A stretch of 36,823 nt of DNA. Origin: Clavibacter lycopersici (GTDB lineage: Bacteria > Actinomycetota > Actinomycetes > Actinomycetales > Microbacteriaceae). Below, piece after piece: positions 15,989 to 24,434 of the stretch. Under the pieces are notes generated by a model. The model was not told the DNA's origin. It did not search any database and saw only the letters and a program-made list of their open reading frames with translations. Numbering within the stretch: position 1 is the stretch's first letter; each line of letters opens with the position of its first letter. The translations under genes and the position numbers were made by a program. The stretch is from contig NZ_QWGT01000003.1 of assembly GCF_003576405.1 (NCBI RefSeq), positions 1 through 36,823 of the forward strand, given 5' to 3'.

Positions 15989-16672
15989 ATGACCACCCTG
16001 CGCTTCCAGCTGCCCGACGGATCCACCACGAGCGTCGAGGTCGTGTCGCTCCTCAACGCCGGCTACGCGGGCCGCGACCAGGCCGAGGTGCAGGCGCACA
16101 TCGACGAGCTGGCCGAGCTCGGCGTGCCCGGACCCGAGACCACGCCCGCGCTCTACCCCGTCGCGCCGTACCTCGCGTCGCAGGCCGACACGGTGCCCGC
16201 GCAGCACGGCCGCACCTCGGGCGAGGCCGAGTGGGCCCTCGTGATCACCGACGACGACGTGCTCCTCACCGTCGCGTGCGACCACACCGACCGCGCGCTC
16301 GAGGTGCACGGCGTCGCCTGGAGCAAGAACGCGGGGCCCGATGTGCTCGGCCGGAAGGCGTGGCGCCTCGCGGACGTGCGCGACCGCCTCGACGCGATCC
16401 GCCTGCGCGGCTGGGTCGGTGAGGAGGGCGCCGAGGAGCTCATCCAGGACTCCACGCTCGCCGCGCTCCTCACCCCCGACCACTGGCTCGAGGTGCTCGC
16501 CGAGCGCGGCCTCCGCGTGCCCGGCACGGTGCTCATCTCGGGCACGGTCGCCATGGTCCCGGGCGTCGACCAGTTCGCTTCGCGCTGGCGCGTGCAGCTC
16601 GAGGATCCCGCCACGGGCGAGACCATCGACGCCGCCTACCGCGTCGAGCTGCTCCCCGAGGCCGTCGGCTGA
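15989..16672 (+). CDS. DUF2848-type protein, possible FAA-hydrolase-like enzyme
   Basis: A 227-residue soluble protein that I assign to DUF2848, a family related by fold to fumarylacetoacetate hydrolases; function unproven. The N-terminus MTTLRFQLPDGSTTSVEV and the block VLNAGYAGRD-like (LLNAGYAGRDQAEVQAHIDE) with YPVAPYL are family-like. The middle has EWALVITDDDVLLTVACDHTDR and KNAGPDVLGRKAWRL. The C-terminal PGTVLISGTVA followed by WRVQLEDPATGETI fits the FAA-type barrel ending. ATG with GGAGGA four bases upstream. Divergent from the MHS permease across operator site 2, so likely co-induced with it. Together with the nitrilase this suggests a short pathway for an imported organic acid or amide. 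Confidence 0.75.
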   Translation: MTTLRFQLPDGSTTSVEVVSLLNAGYAGRDQAEVQAHIDELAELGVPGPETTPALYPVAPYLASQADTVPAQHGRTSGEAEWALVITDDDVLLTVACDHTDRALEVHGVAWSKNAGPDVLGRKAWRLADVRDRLDAIRLRGWVGEEGAEELIQDSTLAALLTPDHWLEVLAERGLRVPGTVLISGTVAMVPGVDQFASRWRVQLEDPATGETIDAAYRVELLPEAVG

Positions 16673-16699
16673 TCCGCCCGACGGCCCGTCGCGCTCCCG

Positions 16700-16722
16700 C
16701 CCCGCCGACCCGCTCGGCGGGG
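16700..16722 (+). terminator. Hairpin terminator after the DUF2848 gene
   Basis: CCCCGCCGA pairs with TCGGCGGGG, nine bases each, loop CCCGC, 28 bases after the stop and just ahead of the purS promoter region. Confidence 0.55.
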
Positions 16723-16735
16723 CGCGGCCGTCCGG

Positions 16736-16741
16736 TACGCT
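16736..16741 (+). promoter_or_regulatory. Candidate -10 of the purSQL operon
   Basis: TACGCT, 39 bases upstream of the purS GTG. The leader then carries a GGAG ribosome site. No convincing -35 or PurR box was seen, and I saw no purine riboswitch in the short leader. Confidence 0.4.
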
Positions 16742-16780
16742 GAGCGCATCCACCCGCCTCCAGGAAGCCGGAGATCCATC

Positions 16781-17173
16781 GTGCCCACGATCGTCGTCGA
16801 AGTGATGCCCAAGGCCGAGCTGCTCGACCCCCAGGGGAAGGCCGTGGCCGGCGCCCTGGCCCGCCTCGGCAAGGACCGCTTCACCGGCGTCCGCATCGGG
16901 AAGCGCTTCGAGCTCACCGTCGAGGGCGAGGTGGACGACGCGCTGCTGGCCGACGTCCAGACCCTCGCCGCCGACATGCTCTCCAACTCCGTCATCGAGG
17001 ACGTCATCAGCGTCCACGTCGCCGGCCTCGACGGCTTCGGCATCTCCGCCGAGGCGGACTTCGCCACCGGCAACGTCACCGACGAGCACACCATCGCGGA
17101 GGGCGGCACGGCCGACACCGACGTCGCCGCACACCCGCTCCCCCACGGTTCCGCCGCGGCGGAGCAGCGCTGA
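16781..17173 (+). CDS. purS: PurS subunit of formylglycinamidine synthase, with a C-terminal extension
   Basis: A 130-residue protein. The first about 82 residues are a complete PurS ([20 protein letters not shown], then [14 protein letters not shown] and [14 protein letters not shown]), the small dimeric subunit that couples PurQ and PurL in the fourth step of purine synthesis. PurS is normally 80-90 residues. The remaining about 48 residues are acidic then His/Pro/Ala-rich with no recognised fold. GTG start with GGAG upstream. The stop overlaps the purQ start (TGATG), the expected coupling. Function is firm from order purS-purQ-purL. Confidence 0.93.
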   Translation: MPTIVVEVMPKAELLDPQGKAVAGALARLGKDRFTGVRIGKRFELTVEGEVDDALLADVQTLAADMLSNSVIEDVISVHVAGLDGFGISAEADFATGNVTDEHTIAEGGTADTDVAAHPLPHGSAAAEQR

Positions 17174-17868
17174 TGCGCGTCGGGGTCATCACCTTCCCGG
17201 GATCCCTCGACGACCGCGACGCCCAGCGCGCCGTCCGTCTCGCGGGCGCCACCCCGGTCGCGCTCTGGCACGGCGACCACGACCTGCAGGGCGTCGACGC
17301 GATCGTGCTCCCCGGCGGGTTCAGCTACGGCGACTACCTGCGCGCGGGCGCCATCGCCGCGTTCGCGCCGATCATGCGCGAGGTCGTGGACGCGGCCGAG
17401 CGCGGCGTGCCCGTCCTCGGCATCTGCAACGGCTTCCAGATGCTCACCGAGGCGCACCTGCTGCCCGGCGGGCTGATCCGCAACGAGGCCGGCAACTTCG
17501 TCTGCCGCGACCAGCGCCTCCGCGTCGAGGCCACCGGCACCGCGTGGACGAGCGCCTTCACGCCGGATGAGGAGATCACCATCCCGCTGAAGAACGGCGA
17601 GGGCGGCTTCATCGCCGACGCCGACACGCTCGACCGACTCGAGGGCGAGGGCCGCGTCGCCTTCCGCTACCTCGGCGGCAACCCGAACGGATCCCTGCGC
17701 GACATCGCCGGGATCACCAACGCCCGCGGCAACGTCGTCGGCCTCATGCCCCACCCCGAGCACGCCGTCGAGGAGGGCTTCGGACCGGACACCCCGGCCG
17801 CCATGCGCTCCGGTGTCGACGGCCTCCGTCTCTTCACGTCCGTCCTCGAAGGAGTCCTCGCGCAGTGA
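17173..17868 (+). CDS. purQ: Formylglycinamidine synthase, glutaminase subunit PurQ
   Basis: A 231-residue class I glutamine amidotransferase that frees ammonia from glutamine for PurL. Triad: nucleophile Cys85 in [11 protein letters not shown], His193 and Glu195 in MPHPEHA. The oxyanion region [16 protein letters not shown] is typical of PurQ. Length is normal for the small PurQ form (220-235). ATG overlaps the purS stop by one base; its TGA overlaps the purL GTG by four bases, so purSQL are translationally coupled. Confidence 0.97.
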   Translation: MRVGVITFPGSLDDRDAQRAVRLAGATPVALWHGDHDLQGVDAIVLPGGFSYGDYLRAGAIAAFAPIMREVVDAAERGVPVLGICNGFQMLTEAHLLPGGLIRNEAGNFVCRDQRLRVEATGTAWTSAFTPDEEITIPLKNGEGGFIADADTLDRLEGEGRVAFRYLGGNPNGSLRDIAGITNARGNVVGLMPHPEHAVEEGFGPDTPAAMRSGVDGLRLFTSVLEGVLAQ

Positions 17869-20228
17869 GCGTCCACCCCGATCCCGCATCCGTCCCCACC
17901 GAGACCCCCGCGGGAGAGGGGCAGGGCGCCCGCCGCCATGTCGCCGACACCGTCGAGATGGCCGAGCGCACCCCGGAGAAGGAGCAGCCGTACGCGGCGC
18001 TCGGGCTCACCGAGGGCGAGTACCTCGAGATCCGCGAGATCCTCGGCCGCCGCCCCACGAGCGGCGAGCTCGCCATGTACTCGGTCATGTGGAGCGAGCA
18101 CTGCTCCTACAAGTCCTCGAAGAAGTACCTGCGCCAGTTCGGCCAGAAGGTCTCCGAGTCCATGAAGAAGGACCTCATGGTCGGCATGGGCGAGAACGCC
18201 GGCGTCGTCGACGTGGGCGAGGGCTGGGCCGTCACCTTCAAGATCGAGAGCCACAACCACCCCTCCTACATCGAGCCGTTCCAGGGCGCGGCCACGGGCG
18301 TCGGCGGCATCGTCCGCGACATCATCTCGATGGGCGCCCGCCCGGTCGCCGTGATGGACGCGCTGCGCTTCGGCGACATCGACGACCCGGACACCGCGCG
18401 CGTCGTGCACGGCGTGGTCGCGGGGATCAGCTTCTACGGCAACTGCCTCGGCCTGCCGAACATCGGCGGCGAGACCTACTTCGACCGCGTGTACCAGGGC
18501 AACCCGCTCGTCAACGCGCTCGCCGTCGGCGTGCTCCGCCACGAGGACCTGCACCTCGCCAACGCCCGCGGCGTCGGCAACAAGGTCGTGCTGTTCGGCG
18601 CCCGCACGGGCGGCGACGGCATCGGCGGCGCCTCCATCCTCGCGAGCGACACCTTCGCCGACGGCGGCCCCACCAAGCGCCCCGCGGTGCAGGTCGGCGA
18701 CCCGTTCGCCGAGAAGGTGCTCATCGAGTGCTGCCTCGAGCTGTTCCGGGAGGACCTCGTCGAGGGGATCCAGGACCTCGGCGCCGCGGGCATCTCCTGC
18801 GCCACGAGCGAGCTCGCGTCCAACGGCGACGGCGGCATGCACATCCGGCTCGAGGAGGTGCTGCTGCGCGACCCGTCGCTCACGGCCGAGGAGATCCTCA
18901 TGTCGGAGAGCCAGGAGCGCATGATGGCGGTCGTGAAGCCCGAGAAGCTCGAGGGCTTCCTCGCCGTCGTCCGCAAGTGGGACGTCGAGACGAGCGTGCT
19001 CGGCGAGGTCACCGACACCGGCCGCCTCGTCATCGACCACCACGGCGAGCGCATCGTCGACGTCGAGCCGCGCACGGTCGCGGTCGACGGCCCCGTCTAC
19101 GACCGCCCCGTCTCCTACCCCACGTGGATCGACGCCCTCCAGGCCGACTCCGCCTCGCGCCTCGCGCGCCCCACCGCGCCGGAGGACATCAAGGACCAGT
19201 TCCTGCAGCTCCTCGGCAGCCCCAACCTCGCCGACGCGTCGTGGATCACCGACCAGTACGACCGCTACGTCATGGGCAACACGGCCCTGTCGTTCCCCGA
19301 CGACGCAGGCATGGTCCGCGTCGACGAGGAGAGCGGCCTCGGCTTCTCGGTCGCGACCGACGCGAACGGCCGCTTCTGCCAGCTCGACCCGTACGCCGGC
19401 GCGCAGCTCGCCCTCGCGGAGGCGTACCGCAACGTCGCCGCATCCGGCGCCACGCCCGTCGCCGTGAGCGACTGCCTCAACTTCGGCAGCCCCGAGGACC
19501 CCGAGGTCATGTGGCAGTTCAGCCGCACGGTCGAGGGTCTGGCCGACGGGTGCCTCGAGCTCGAGATCCCCGTCACGGGCGGCAACGTGTCCCTCTACAA
19601 CCAGACGGGCACGCAGGCCATCCACCCCACGCCCGTCGTGGGCGTGCTCGGCGTGATCGACGACGTCGCGCGCCGCATCCCGTCCGGCTGGCAGGACGAG
19701 GGCGACAACATCTACCTCCTCGGCGTCACGCGCGAGGAGCTCGACGGATCCGCCTGGGCCGGCACCGTGCACGACCACCTCGGCGGCGTCCCGCCCGTGG
19801 TCGACCTCGCCGCCGAGAAGGACCTCGCGTCGCTCATCGCGGCCGGCGCCACGCAGTCGCTCATCGCGAGCGCGCACGACCTCTCGGACGGCGGCCTCGG
19901 CCAGGCGCTCGCGGAGGCTGTGATGCGCTTCGGCGTCGGCGCCCGCGTCTGGCTCGACGGGATCGTGCAGCGCGACGGCGTCGATGCGGCGACCGCCCTC
20001 TTCTCGGAGTCCACCGGCCGCATGCTCGTCACGGTGCCCCGCGAGGACGACGTGAAGTTCCAGGGCCTCTGCGAGGGGCGCGGCTACCCCGTGCTCCGCA
20101 TCGGCGTCACGGACGCGCAGGCGCCCGGCCTCGAGCTGCAGGGCCTGTTCACCCTGTCCGTGGACGAGCTGCGCGGGATCCACCGCGCCACGCTCCCCGC
20201 CCGCTTCGGCACAGCCGTGGAGGCGTGA
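17865..20228 (+). CDS. purL: Formylglycinamidine synthase, synthetase subunit PurL
   Basis: A 787-residue small-type PurL that uses ATP and PurQ-derived ammonia to turn FGAR into FGAM. Typical blocks: [37 protein letters not shown], the [20 protein letters not shown] loop, [14 protein letters not shown], and the second half with [24 protein letters not shown] and [16 protein letters not shown]. The two AIRS-like halves are both complete. The first about 35 residues are an unconserved leader; conservation begins near the ALGLTEGEY block. GTG start has GAAGGAG upstream and overlaps the purQ stop. Confidence 0.98.
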   Translation: MSVHPDPASVPTETPAGEGQGARRHVADTVEMAERTPEKEQPYAALGLTEGEYLEIREILGRRPTSGELAMYSVMWSEHCSYKSSKKYLRQFGQKVSESMKKDLMVGMGENAGVVDVGEGWAVTFKIESHNHPSYIEPFQGAATGVGGIVRDIISMGARPVAVMDALRFGDIDDPDTARVVHGVVAGISFYGNCLGLPNIGGETYFDRVYQGNPLVNALAVGVLRHEDLHLANARGVGNKVVLFGARTGGDGIGGASILASDTFADGGPTKRPAVQVGDPFAEKVLIECCLELFREDLVEGIQDLGAAGISCATSELASNGDGGMHIRLEEVLLRDPSLTAEEILMSESQERMMAVVKPEKLEGFLAVVRKWDVETSVLGEVTDTGRLVIDHHGERIVDVEPRTVAVDGPVYDRPVSYPTWIDALQADSASRLARPTAPEDIKDQFLQLLGSPNLADASWITDQYDRYVMGNTALSFPDDAGMVRVDEESGLGFSVATDANGRFCQLDPYAGAQLALAEAYRNVAASGATPVAVSDCLNFGSPEDPEVMWQFSRTVEGLADGCLELEIPVTGGNVSLYNQTGTQAIHPTPVVGVLGVIDDVARRIPSGWQDEGDNIYLLGVTREELDGSAWAGTVHDHLGGVPPVVDLAAEKDLASLIAAGATQSLIASAHDLSDGGLGQALAEAVMRFGVGARVWLDGIVQRDGVDAATALFSESTGRMLVTVPREDDVKFQGLCEGRGYPVLRIGVTDAQAPGLELQGLFTLSVDELRGIHRATLPARFGTAVEA

Positions 20229-20230
20229 GC

Positions 20231-21028
20231 ATGACCGACCCCGCGACGACCCCCGTCTGGTCCCCGTCCCTCGCCGAGCTCACCGAGCGCGTGCCGCTGC
20301 CCGCGGGCGCCGACATCCAGATGGGCCCCGTGCTGTACGACCACGAGGGCACGGAGCTCGAGGGGCTCCTCGCCCGCGACGCCGCGCAGAGCGGCCGCCG
20401 CCCGGCCGTGCTCGTGATCCACGACTGGTACGGCGTCGGCGGGCACGTGGCCGCCCGGATCCAGATGCTCGCGCGCCTCGGCTACGTCGCGTTCGCCGCC
20501 GACGTGTACGGCCGCGACGTGCGGCCCGGTCCGGAGGAGGCCGCGGGCATCGCCGGCGCATACTACGCCGACCTCCCGCTGATGCGCGCCCGCGTGCAGG
20601 CCGGCATCGACCGCCTCGCGGCGGAGCCCGACGTCGACGCGTCGCGCATCGCCGTCATGGGCTACTGCTTCGGCGGCAGCGCATCGCTCGAGGTCGCCCG
20701 CGCGGGCGCCGAGATCAAGGCCGCGATCTCGCTGCACGGCAGCCTCGTGGTGCACGAGCCGGCCGACGTCGCCGACGTGAAGGCCGCGATCCTCGTCCTC
20801 ACCGGCGCCGACGACCCGATGGTCCCCGACGAGAAGGTCGCCGCGTTCCAGGACGAGGTGCGCACGCGTCCCGCGATCGACTGGCAGGTCGTCACATACA
20901 GCGGCGCGATGCACGCGTTCTCGGTGCCGGGCGTCGACTCCCCGGATCACGGCGCGCAGTACCAGGACCGCGCCGAGCGCCGCTCGTGGCGCGCGCTCAC
21001 GGACTTCCTCGCCGAGCACCTGGGCTGA
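20231..21028 (+). CDS. Dienelactone hydrolase family protein
   Basis: A 265-residue alpha/beta hydrolase of the dienelactone hydrolase family. The nucleophile elbow GYCFGG places Cys146 as nucleophile. Asp194 or Asp195 (GADDPMVP) and His228 (GAMHAF) complete the triad. HDWYGVGGHV and YVAFAADVYGRD match the family. Classic members hydrolyse dienelactone in chlorocatechol breakdown, but most genomic homologues have other unknown esters. ATG lies two bases after the purL stop, with GGAGG inside the end of purL, so it is co-transcribed with purine genes. A hairpin terminator follows the stop. No chlorocatechol genes are adjacent. Confidence 0.88.
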   Translation: MTDPATTPVWSPSLAELTERVPLPAGADIQMGPVLYDHEGTELEGLLARDAAQSGRRPAVLVIHDWYGVGGHVAARIQMLARLGYVAFAADVYGRDVRPGPEEAAGIAGAYYADLPLMRARVQAGIDRLAAEPDVDASRIAVMGYCFGGSASLEVARAGAEIKAAISLHGSLVVHEPADVADVKAAILVLTGADDPMVPDEKVAAFQDEVRTRPAIDWQVVTYSGAMHAFSVPGVDSPDHGAQYQDRAERRSWRALTDFLAEHLG

Positions 21029-21042
21029 CCCCCTCCGCACGC

Positions 21043-21088
21043 ACGGATGCGCGCGTCGCCGGCACCAGCCGGCGGCGCGCGCGTCTGT
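21043..21088 (+). terminator. Hairpin terminator of the purSQL-hydrolase operon
   Basis: An 18-base stem (21046-21063 with 21068-21085, including two G-U pairs) around the loop ACCA, extended by three more pairs outside. It begins 15 bases after the hydrolase stop. Confidence 0.75.
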
Positions 21089-21148
21089 CCGCGGGCCATG
21101 CGCCGGCTGGTGGAACCCTCCGCGCCCGGCCGACACGCCGCCCCCGGG

Positions 21149-21178
21149 TTGCCATCCCCGCACCCCTCGCGTAGACCT
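21149..21178 (+). promoter_or_regulatory. Candidate promoter of the EEP-fold gene
   Basis: TTGCCA (21149-21154, 5 of 6 to TTGACA), 17 bases, then TAGACC(T) (21172-21178). The best -35 match I saw in the window. It would give a leader of about 95 bases. Confidence 0.5.
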
Positions 21179-21179
21179 G

Positions 21180-21230
21180 TGCGTGCAGTTCACGCATCCG
21201 CCATGCGCCGTTGGTGCCCCGCTGGGGCAC
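21180..21230 (+). repeat. Two small dyads in the EEP-gene leader
   Basis: TGCGTG-cagtt-CACGCA (21180-21196) and GTGCCCC-gct-GGGGCAC (21214-21230) both lie between the candidate promoter and the ribosome site. They may be RNA hairpins or protein sites. No known riboswitch is recognised. Confidence 0.5.
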
Positions 21231-21279
21231 GTGCGCGCAGGCTGATCATGCGAGACACATGCGACCCGAGGAGATCTCC

Positions 21280-22332
21280 ATGATGGCCAGCGGCGGATTC
21301 AGCCGACGCGACCTGTTCGACGGTGCCGGATCCTCCGATCCCGGCGTCGGGCGGCCCACCCGAGGTTCCGGCACGGCGCTCCTCGAGCGGCCGCGCGCGG
21401 ACGAGACCACCACCACGACCGACGGCCCGGACGGCACCGCCGAGGCGGACCCCCCTCCGTCTCGTCAGGCGGCAGCGACGCAGCTCGCTCCCGCCCCGCC
21501 CCAGCAGGCGACCATCGGCTCGGCCGAAGGCGACCTCGTGCACGTGATGACCTGCAACATCCGCCTGGCCCGCCCCTCCACCGAGCCGGGCGATCCCGAC
21601 CACTGGGCCGACCGCGAGCCCGTGCTCGCCCGCTTCCTCCAGCTCGAGCAGCCCACCGTCCTCGGCGTGCAAGAGGCCCTCGCGGCCCAGCTGCCCGCCA
21701 TCGGCCGCGCGCTCCCCCACCACCGCATGCTCGGCTACGGACGCGACGGCGGCTCCGGCGGCGAGTACAGCGCGATCTTCTACGACGAGCGCCGCCTCGA
21801 CGTCGTCGCATGGGACCAGTTCTGGCTGTCCGACCTGCCGGAGCTCATCGGATCCCGCTCCTGGGGCTGCAGCACGACGCGCATCGCGACGTGGGCCCGC
21901 TTCCGCGACCGCCGCAGCGGCGCCGAGTTCGTGCATCTGAACACGCACCTCGACCACGAGTCCGAGCTCGCGCGCGTGAAGAGCGCCGACCTCATCACCG
22001 AGCGGCTGCAGGAGGTCGCGTCCGGCGCGCCCGTCGTGGTCACGGGCGACTTCAACGCGCCGGCCGAGGAGTCGGCGGCGTACGACATCCTCACGCGCGA
22101 CGCCGGCCTCGCCGACACCTGGACCACGGCCGCGCACCACGCGACCCCCGGCATCGGCACGTTCACCGCGTACGGCGAGCCCGTGCCCGAGGGCGAGCGC
22201 ATCGACTGGATCCTCGCGGGCAGCGGCGTCGAGGTGGTCGACTCGGCCATCAACCCGTACACGTACGAGGGCCGCTCCCCCTCGGATCACGCCGCTGTCC
22301 AGGCGCTCGTGCGCCTCGCCCGCACCGCCTGA
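21280..22332 (+). CDS. Endonuclease/exonuclease/phosphatase-fold protein
   Basis: A 350-residue protein of the EEP superfamily (DNase I/sphingomyelinase/phosphatase fold), a metal-dependent phosphoesterase. Motifs in order: MTCNIRLARP, VLGVQEAL (metal Glu), FVHLNTHLDHES, VVVTGDFNAP (Asp/Asn) and SPSDHAAVQAL (catalytic Asp-His). The first about 85 residues are unusual: a Phe-Ser-Arg-Arg-Asp-Leu-Phe segment near residues 7-13 resembles a twin-arginine motif but no hydrophobic stretch follows, then comes Thr/Pro-rich linker. Relatives act on nucleic acids, phosphoinositides or sugar phosphates. The start at 21280 is favoured by GAGGAG six bases upstream; ATG at 21283 is an alternative. Confidence 0.85.
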   Translation: MMASGGFSRRDLFDGAGSSDPGVGRPTRGSGTALLERPRADETTTTTDGPDGTAEADPPPSRQAAATQLAPAPPQQATIGSAEGDLVHVMTCNIRLARPSTEPGDPDHWADREPVLARFLQLEQPTVLGVQEALAAQLPAIGRALPHHRMLGYGRDGGSGGEYSAIFYDERRLDVVAWDQFWLSDLPELIGSRSWGCSTTRIATWARFRDRRSGAEFVHLNTHLDHESELARVKSADLITERLQEVASGAPVVVTGDFNAPAEESAAYDILTRDAGLADTWTTAAHHATPGIGTFTAYGEPVPEGERIDWILAGSGVEVVDSAINPYTYEGRSPSDHAAVQALVRLARTA

Positions 22333-22424
22333 TCCTCCCCGTCACGCGGGCCGACCGACCGTCGCCCGCGGGCCGCAGCATGCCCTCGGCGGATCAACGG
22401 CGCGCCACGCCGCCACCGGGCCGA

Positions 22425-22452
22425 CGGAAACCGCATGCCACAATGGTTTCCG
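22425..22452. repeat. 28-base interrupted dyad upstream of the SGNH lipoprotein
   Basis: CGGAAACC and GGTTTCCG (8-base perfect arms) around a 12-base spacer, in a relatively AT-rich patch 80 bases before the lipoprotein start and 92 bases after the EEP gene. It could be an operator with two half-sites about two helical turns apart, or a weak terminator. Confidence 0.5.
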
Positions 22453-22532
22453 AGCGGCCCCGTGATCGCAGCGGCTGACGGGGTCACCGGCTCGCCGCTG
22501 CCGCGGACCCCTCCACGATCGGAAGAACACCT

Positions 22533-23243
22533 ATGCCCGCACGTCGCATGGCCCGGGGCGCCGTCAGCGCCCTCGCCGCCGTCCTCCTGCTCGCCGGGTG
22601 CACCAGCGCGCCGCAGCCCGCCCCCACCGCGACCGAGGGCGAGCCCGCCCCGAGCGCGTCCGCCCCGACGGCGCCCGAGGACATGGTCCGCATCGTCGTC
22701 ATGGGCGACTCGAACACCAACGGCTTCGTCGGCACGCTGCCCCAGGGCATCGACCAGGGCATGGCCTACGTCGACTACGTCGTGGGCGACCCGCTGACCT
22801 TCGCCGGCGGCTGGGGCAGCGACGGCGCGACGAGCACCGTCATGGCGGCCAACACGCCCACCGTCGAGGACGTCGACGTCGCGCTCATCATGATCGGGAC
22901 CAACAACCGCATCGCGGGCGTCCCCGACACGCAGCTCGACGCGGACATCATCCAGACGGTCGAGAAGCTCGCGCCCAAGGAGACGGTGATCCTCGGGATC
23001 CCGCCGCAGAACGCATCGCCGGAGACGCCGCCTGAGGTCAACGCGCACCTCGAGCAGTTCGCGGACGCGCAGGGCTACCACTTCTTCAACCCGTGGGTGA
23101 ACCTCACGAACAAGGACATGAAGTGGCGGACCGAGTTCTTCCGCGACGGGATCCACACCAACATGACGGGCTACAAGCTCATGGGCTCCGAGGTGCGCCG
23201 GTTCGTCCGCACCGAGGTCCTCGACGAGAGCGCCCAGAAGTAG
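22533..23243 (+). CDS. SGNH-hydrolase lipoprotein
   Basis: A 236-residue exported GDSL/SGNH hydrolase. A type II signal with arginines (RRMAR), a hydrophobic core and lipobox LLAGC gives a lipid-anchored Cys23, followed by a Pro/Ala/Thr-rich linker to about residue 49. Catalytic blocks: Ser60 in MGDSNTNGF, block III Asn124/125 in IGTNNR, and Asp205/His208 in FRDGIHTN. The domain is compact and complete. SGNH domains of this sort remove or add acyl groups on glycans. The next gene is a membrane acyltransferase-3 without an SGNH domain, so the two may work as a pair on a surface polysaccharide. ATG with GGAAG upstream. Function inferred. Confidence 0.85.
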   Translation: MPARRMARGAVSALAAVLLLAGCTSAPQPAPTATEGEPAPSASAPTAPEDMVRIVVMGDSNTNGFVGTLPQGIDQGMAYVDYVVGDPLTFAGGWGSDGATSTVMAANTPTVEDVDVALIMIGTNNRIAGVPDTQLDADIIQTVEKLAPKETVILGIPPQNASPETPPEVNAHLEQFADAQGYHFFNPWVNLTNKDMKWRTEFFRDGIHTNMTGYKLMGSEVRRFVRTEVLDESAQK

Positions 23244-23261
23244 GGGCATCCCCCCGCCCTC

Positions 23262-23279
23262 CCGCCGACGGCCCGGCGG
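23262..23279 (+). terminator. Small hairpin after the SGNH lipoprotein gene
   Basis: CCGCCG and CGGCGG with a six-base loop, 18 bases after the stop. Weak for a terminator and directly followed by the next -10, so partial read-through into the acyltransferase is plausible. Confidence 0.35.
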
Positions 23280-23280
23280 T

Positions 23281-23286
23281 TAGGGT
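23281..23286 (+). promoter_or_regulatory. Candidate -10 of the acyltransferase-3 gene
   Basis: TAGGGT, 48 bases before the GTG start at 23335. The gene also has an AGAGGAGAG ribosome site. No -35 seen at standard spacing. Confidence 0.4.
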
Positions 23287-23334
23287 CGAAGCGGTGCCTC
23301 AGAAGCGTCGCGCCCGCACCAGAGGAGAGCCCGC

Positions 23335-24372
23335 GTGACCAGCACCGTGACAGTGAAGAGCGAGACCGGTCGGAAGATCGAGTTCCTCGAGGCGGTCCGC
23401 GGCGTCGCGTCGTTCATCGTGGTGCTGCAGCACCTCATCGCCGCCGAGTACCCGGCCTTCGAGGACTTCAGCCGCCAGTGGGTGGACGCCGGGCGCGTGG
23501 GCGTCGTCGCGTTCTTCCTGGTGAGCGGCTACGTGATCCCCCTGAGCCTCCAGCGCCAGGACACCCGCACCTTCCTCGTGCGCCGCGTGTACCGCCTGTT
23601 CCCCCTCTACTGGCTCGTGCTCGGCCTCATGATGCTGTGGGTCGCGACCACCGGCGAGGGCGAGCTCGGCGGGCCGCTCACGATCATGGCGAACGTGCTC
23701 ATGGTCCAGGGCGCCGTGGGCATCTACACGATCGTGCCGACCGCCTGGACCCTCGGCATCGAGCTGATCTTCTACGGGCAGTCCCTCGTCGCCAAGCTGA
23801 TGGGCCGCCTCGACCGCAGCGTGGTCATGGGCTACGTCTGGCTCGCCGGCTTCGTCGCCGCGGCGATCGCGGGCCGCGTGCTGGAGCGCGAGCTGCCGTG
23901 GACGCTGCCGCTGCTGCTGTACACGGCCTCTCTCGGGCACGCGATCCACCTGCGCGACCGCGACGGATCCACCGCATGGCGCGGCCTCCTCGTCTCAGGC
24001 GTCGTGGGCGTGCCGCTGTTCACCTACCTCAACGGCGGGCAGGACGCGACCTGGCCGCCCTTCGACTACGCGGTGTCGTTCCTCCTCGGCCTCGGCCTGT
24101 TCTTCGCGTTCTACGCGTCGCGCCGGGCCGCCCACTCGCGCGTGCTGATCTGGCTCGGTGCGATCTCGTACGCCGCGTACCTCCTGCACCCGCTCGCCTA
24201 CCGCGTGATGCGCGCCGTGGACGTGCCGGAGGGGATCGTGCGCGTCGTCGCCGCGATCGCCGTCACGCTCGTCGTCTCCTGGCTCGTGCACCGCTTCGTG
24301 GAGGTGCCGTTCATCGGGGTCGCGCGCCGCCTCACGAGCCGCTCGTCGGCCGCCAAGGCGCCGCGGGGCTGA
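23335..24372 (+). CDS. Membrane acyltransferase 3 family protein, without SGNH domain
   Basis: A 345-residue polytopic protein with about ten membrane helices of the acyltransferase-3 family, which moves acetyl or other acyl groups across the membrane to surface glycans. Conserved parts: LEAVRGVASFIVVLQH with Arg22 and His33, FFLVSGYVIPLSL, the basic loop RRVYRLFPLYW (83-93), TLGIELIFY and the last-helix block WLGAISYAAYLLHPL. It ends straight after the membrane domain, so any extracellular partner must be separate. The preceding SGNH lipoprotein is a natural candidate. GTG start with AGAGGAGAG. Near an exopolysaccharide operon, so polysaccharide acylation is the likely role. Confidence 0.9.
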   Translation: MTSTVTVKSETGRKIEFLEAVRGVASFIVVLQHLIAAEYPAFEDFSRQWVDAGRVGVVAFFLVSGYVIPLSLQRQDTRTFLVRRVYRLFPLYWLVLGLMMLWVATTGEGELGGPLTIMANVLMVQGAVGIYTIVPTAWTLGIELIFYGQSLVAKLMGRLDRSVVMGYVWLAGFVAAAIAGRVLERELPWTLPLLLYTASLGHAIHLRDRDGSTAWRGLLVSGVVGVPLFTYLNGGQDATWPPFDYAVSFLLGLGLFFAFYASRRAAHSRVLIWLGAISYAAYLLHPLAYRVMRAVDVPEGIVRVVAAIAVTLVVSWLVHRFVEVPFIGVARRLTSRSSAAKAPRG

Positions 24373-24403
24373 TCGCCGGCGCGTCCCGCTCCACCCGCTG
24401 ACA

Positions 24404-24434
24404 GGCCCGGAGGGGCGTCGCTCCGCCCGGCCCC
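24404..24434 (+). terminator. Weak imperfect hairpin after the acyltransferase gene
   Basis: GGCC...CGGAG pairs with CTCCG...GGCC with a three-base asymmetry, about 30 bases after the stop. Doubtful. The rest of the 278-base gap (24373-24650) holds only the second hairpin and a short repeated GGTGAGCGCCCG. Confidence 0.3.

Noticed and set aside
17667-20183. 838-codon open frame on the reverse strand across purL
   Set aside because: It is the antisense of purL, whose conserved motifs are complete. Its product is repetitive Arg/Asp/Val/Leu-rich sequence typical of antisense frames in GC-rich DNA.
17813-20230. Long in-frame upstream extension of the dienelactone hydrolase (1071 codons in all)
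   Set aside because: The extension lies out of frame over purL and is Arg/Pro-rich shadow sequence. The ATG at 20231 with an upstream GGAGG fits the conserved domain.
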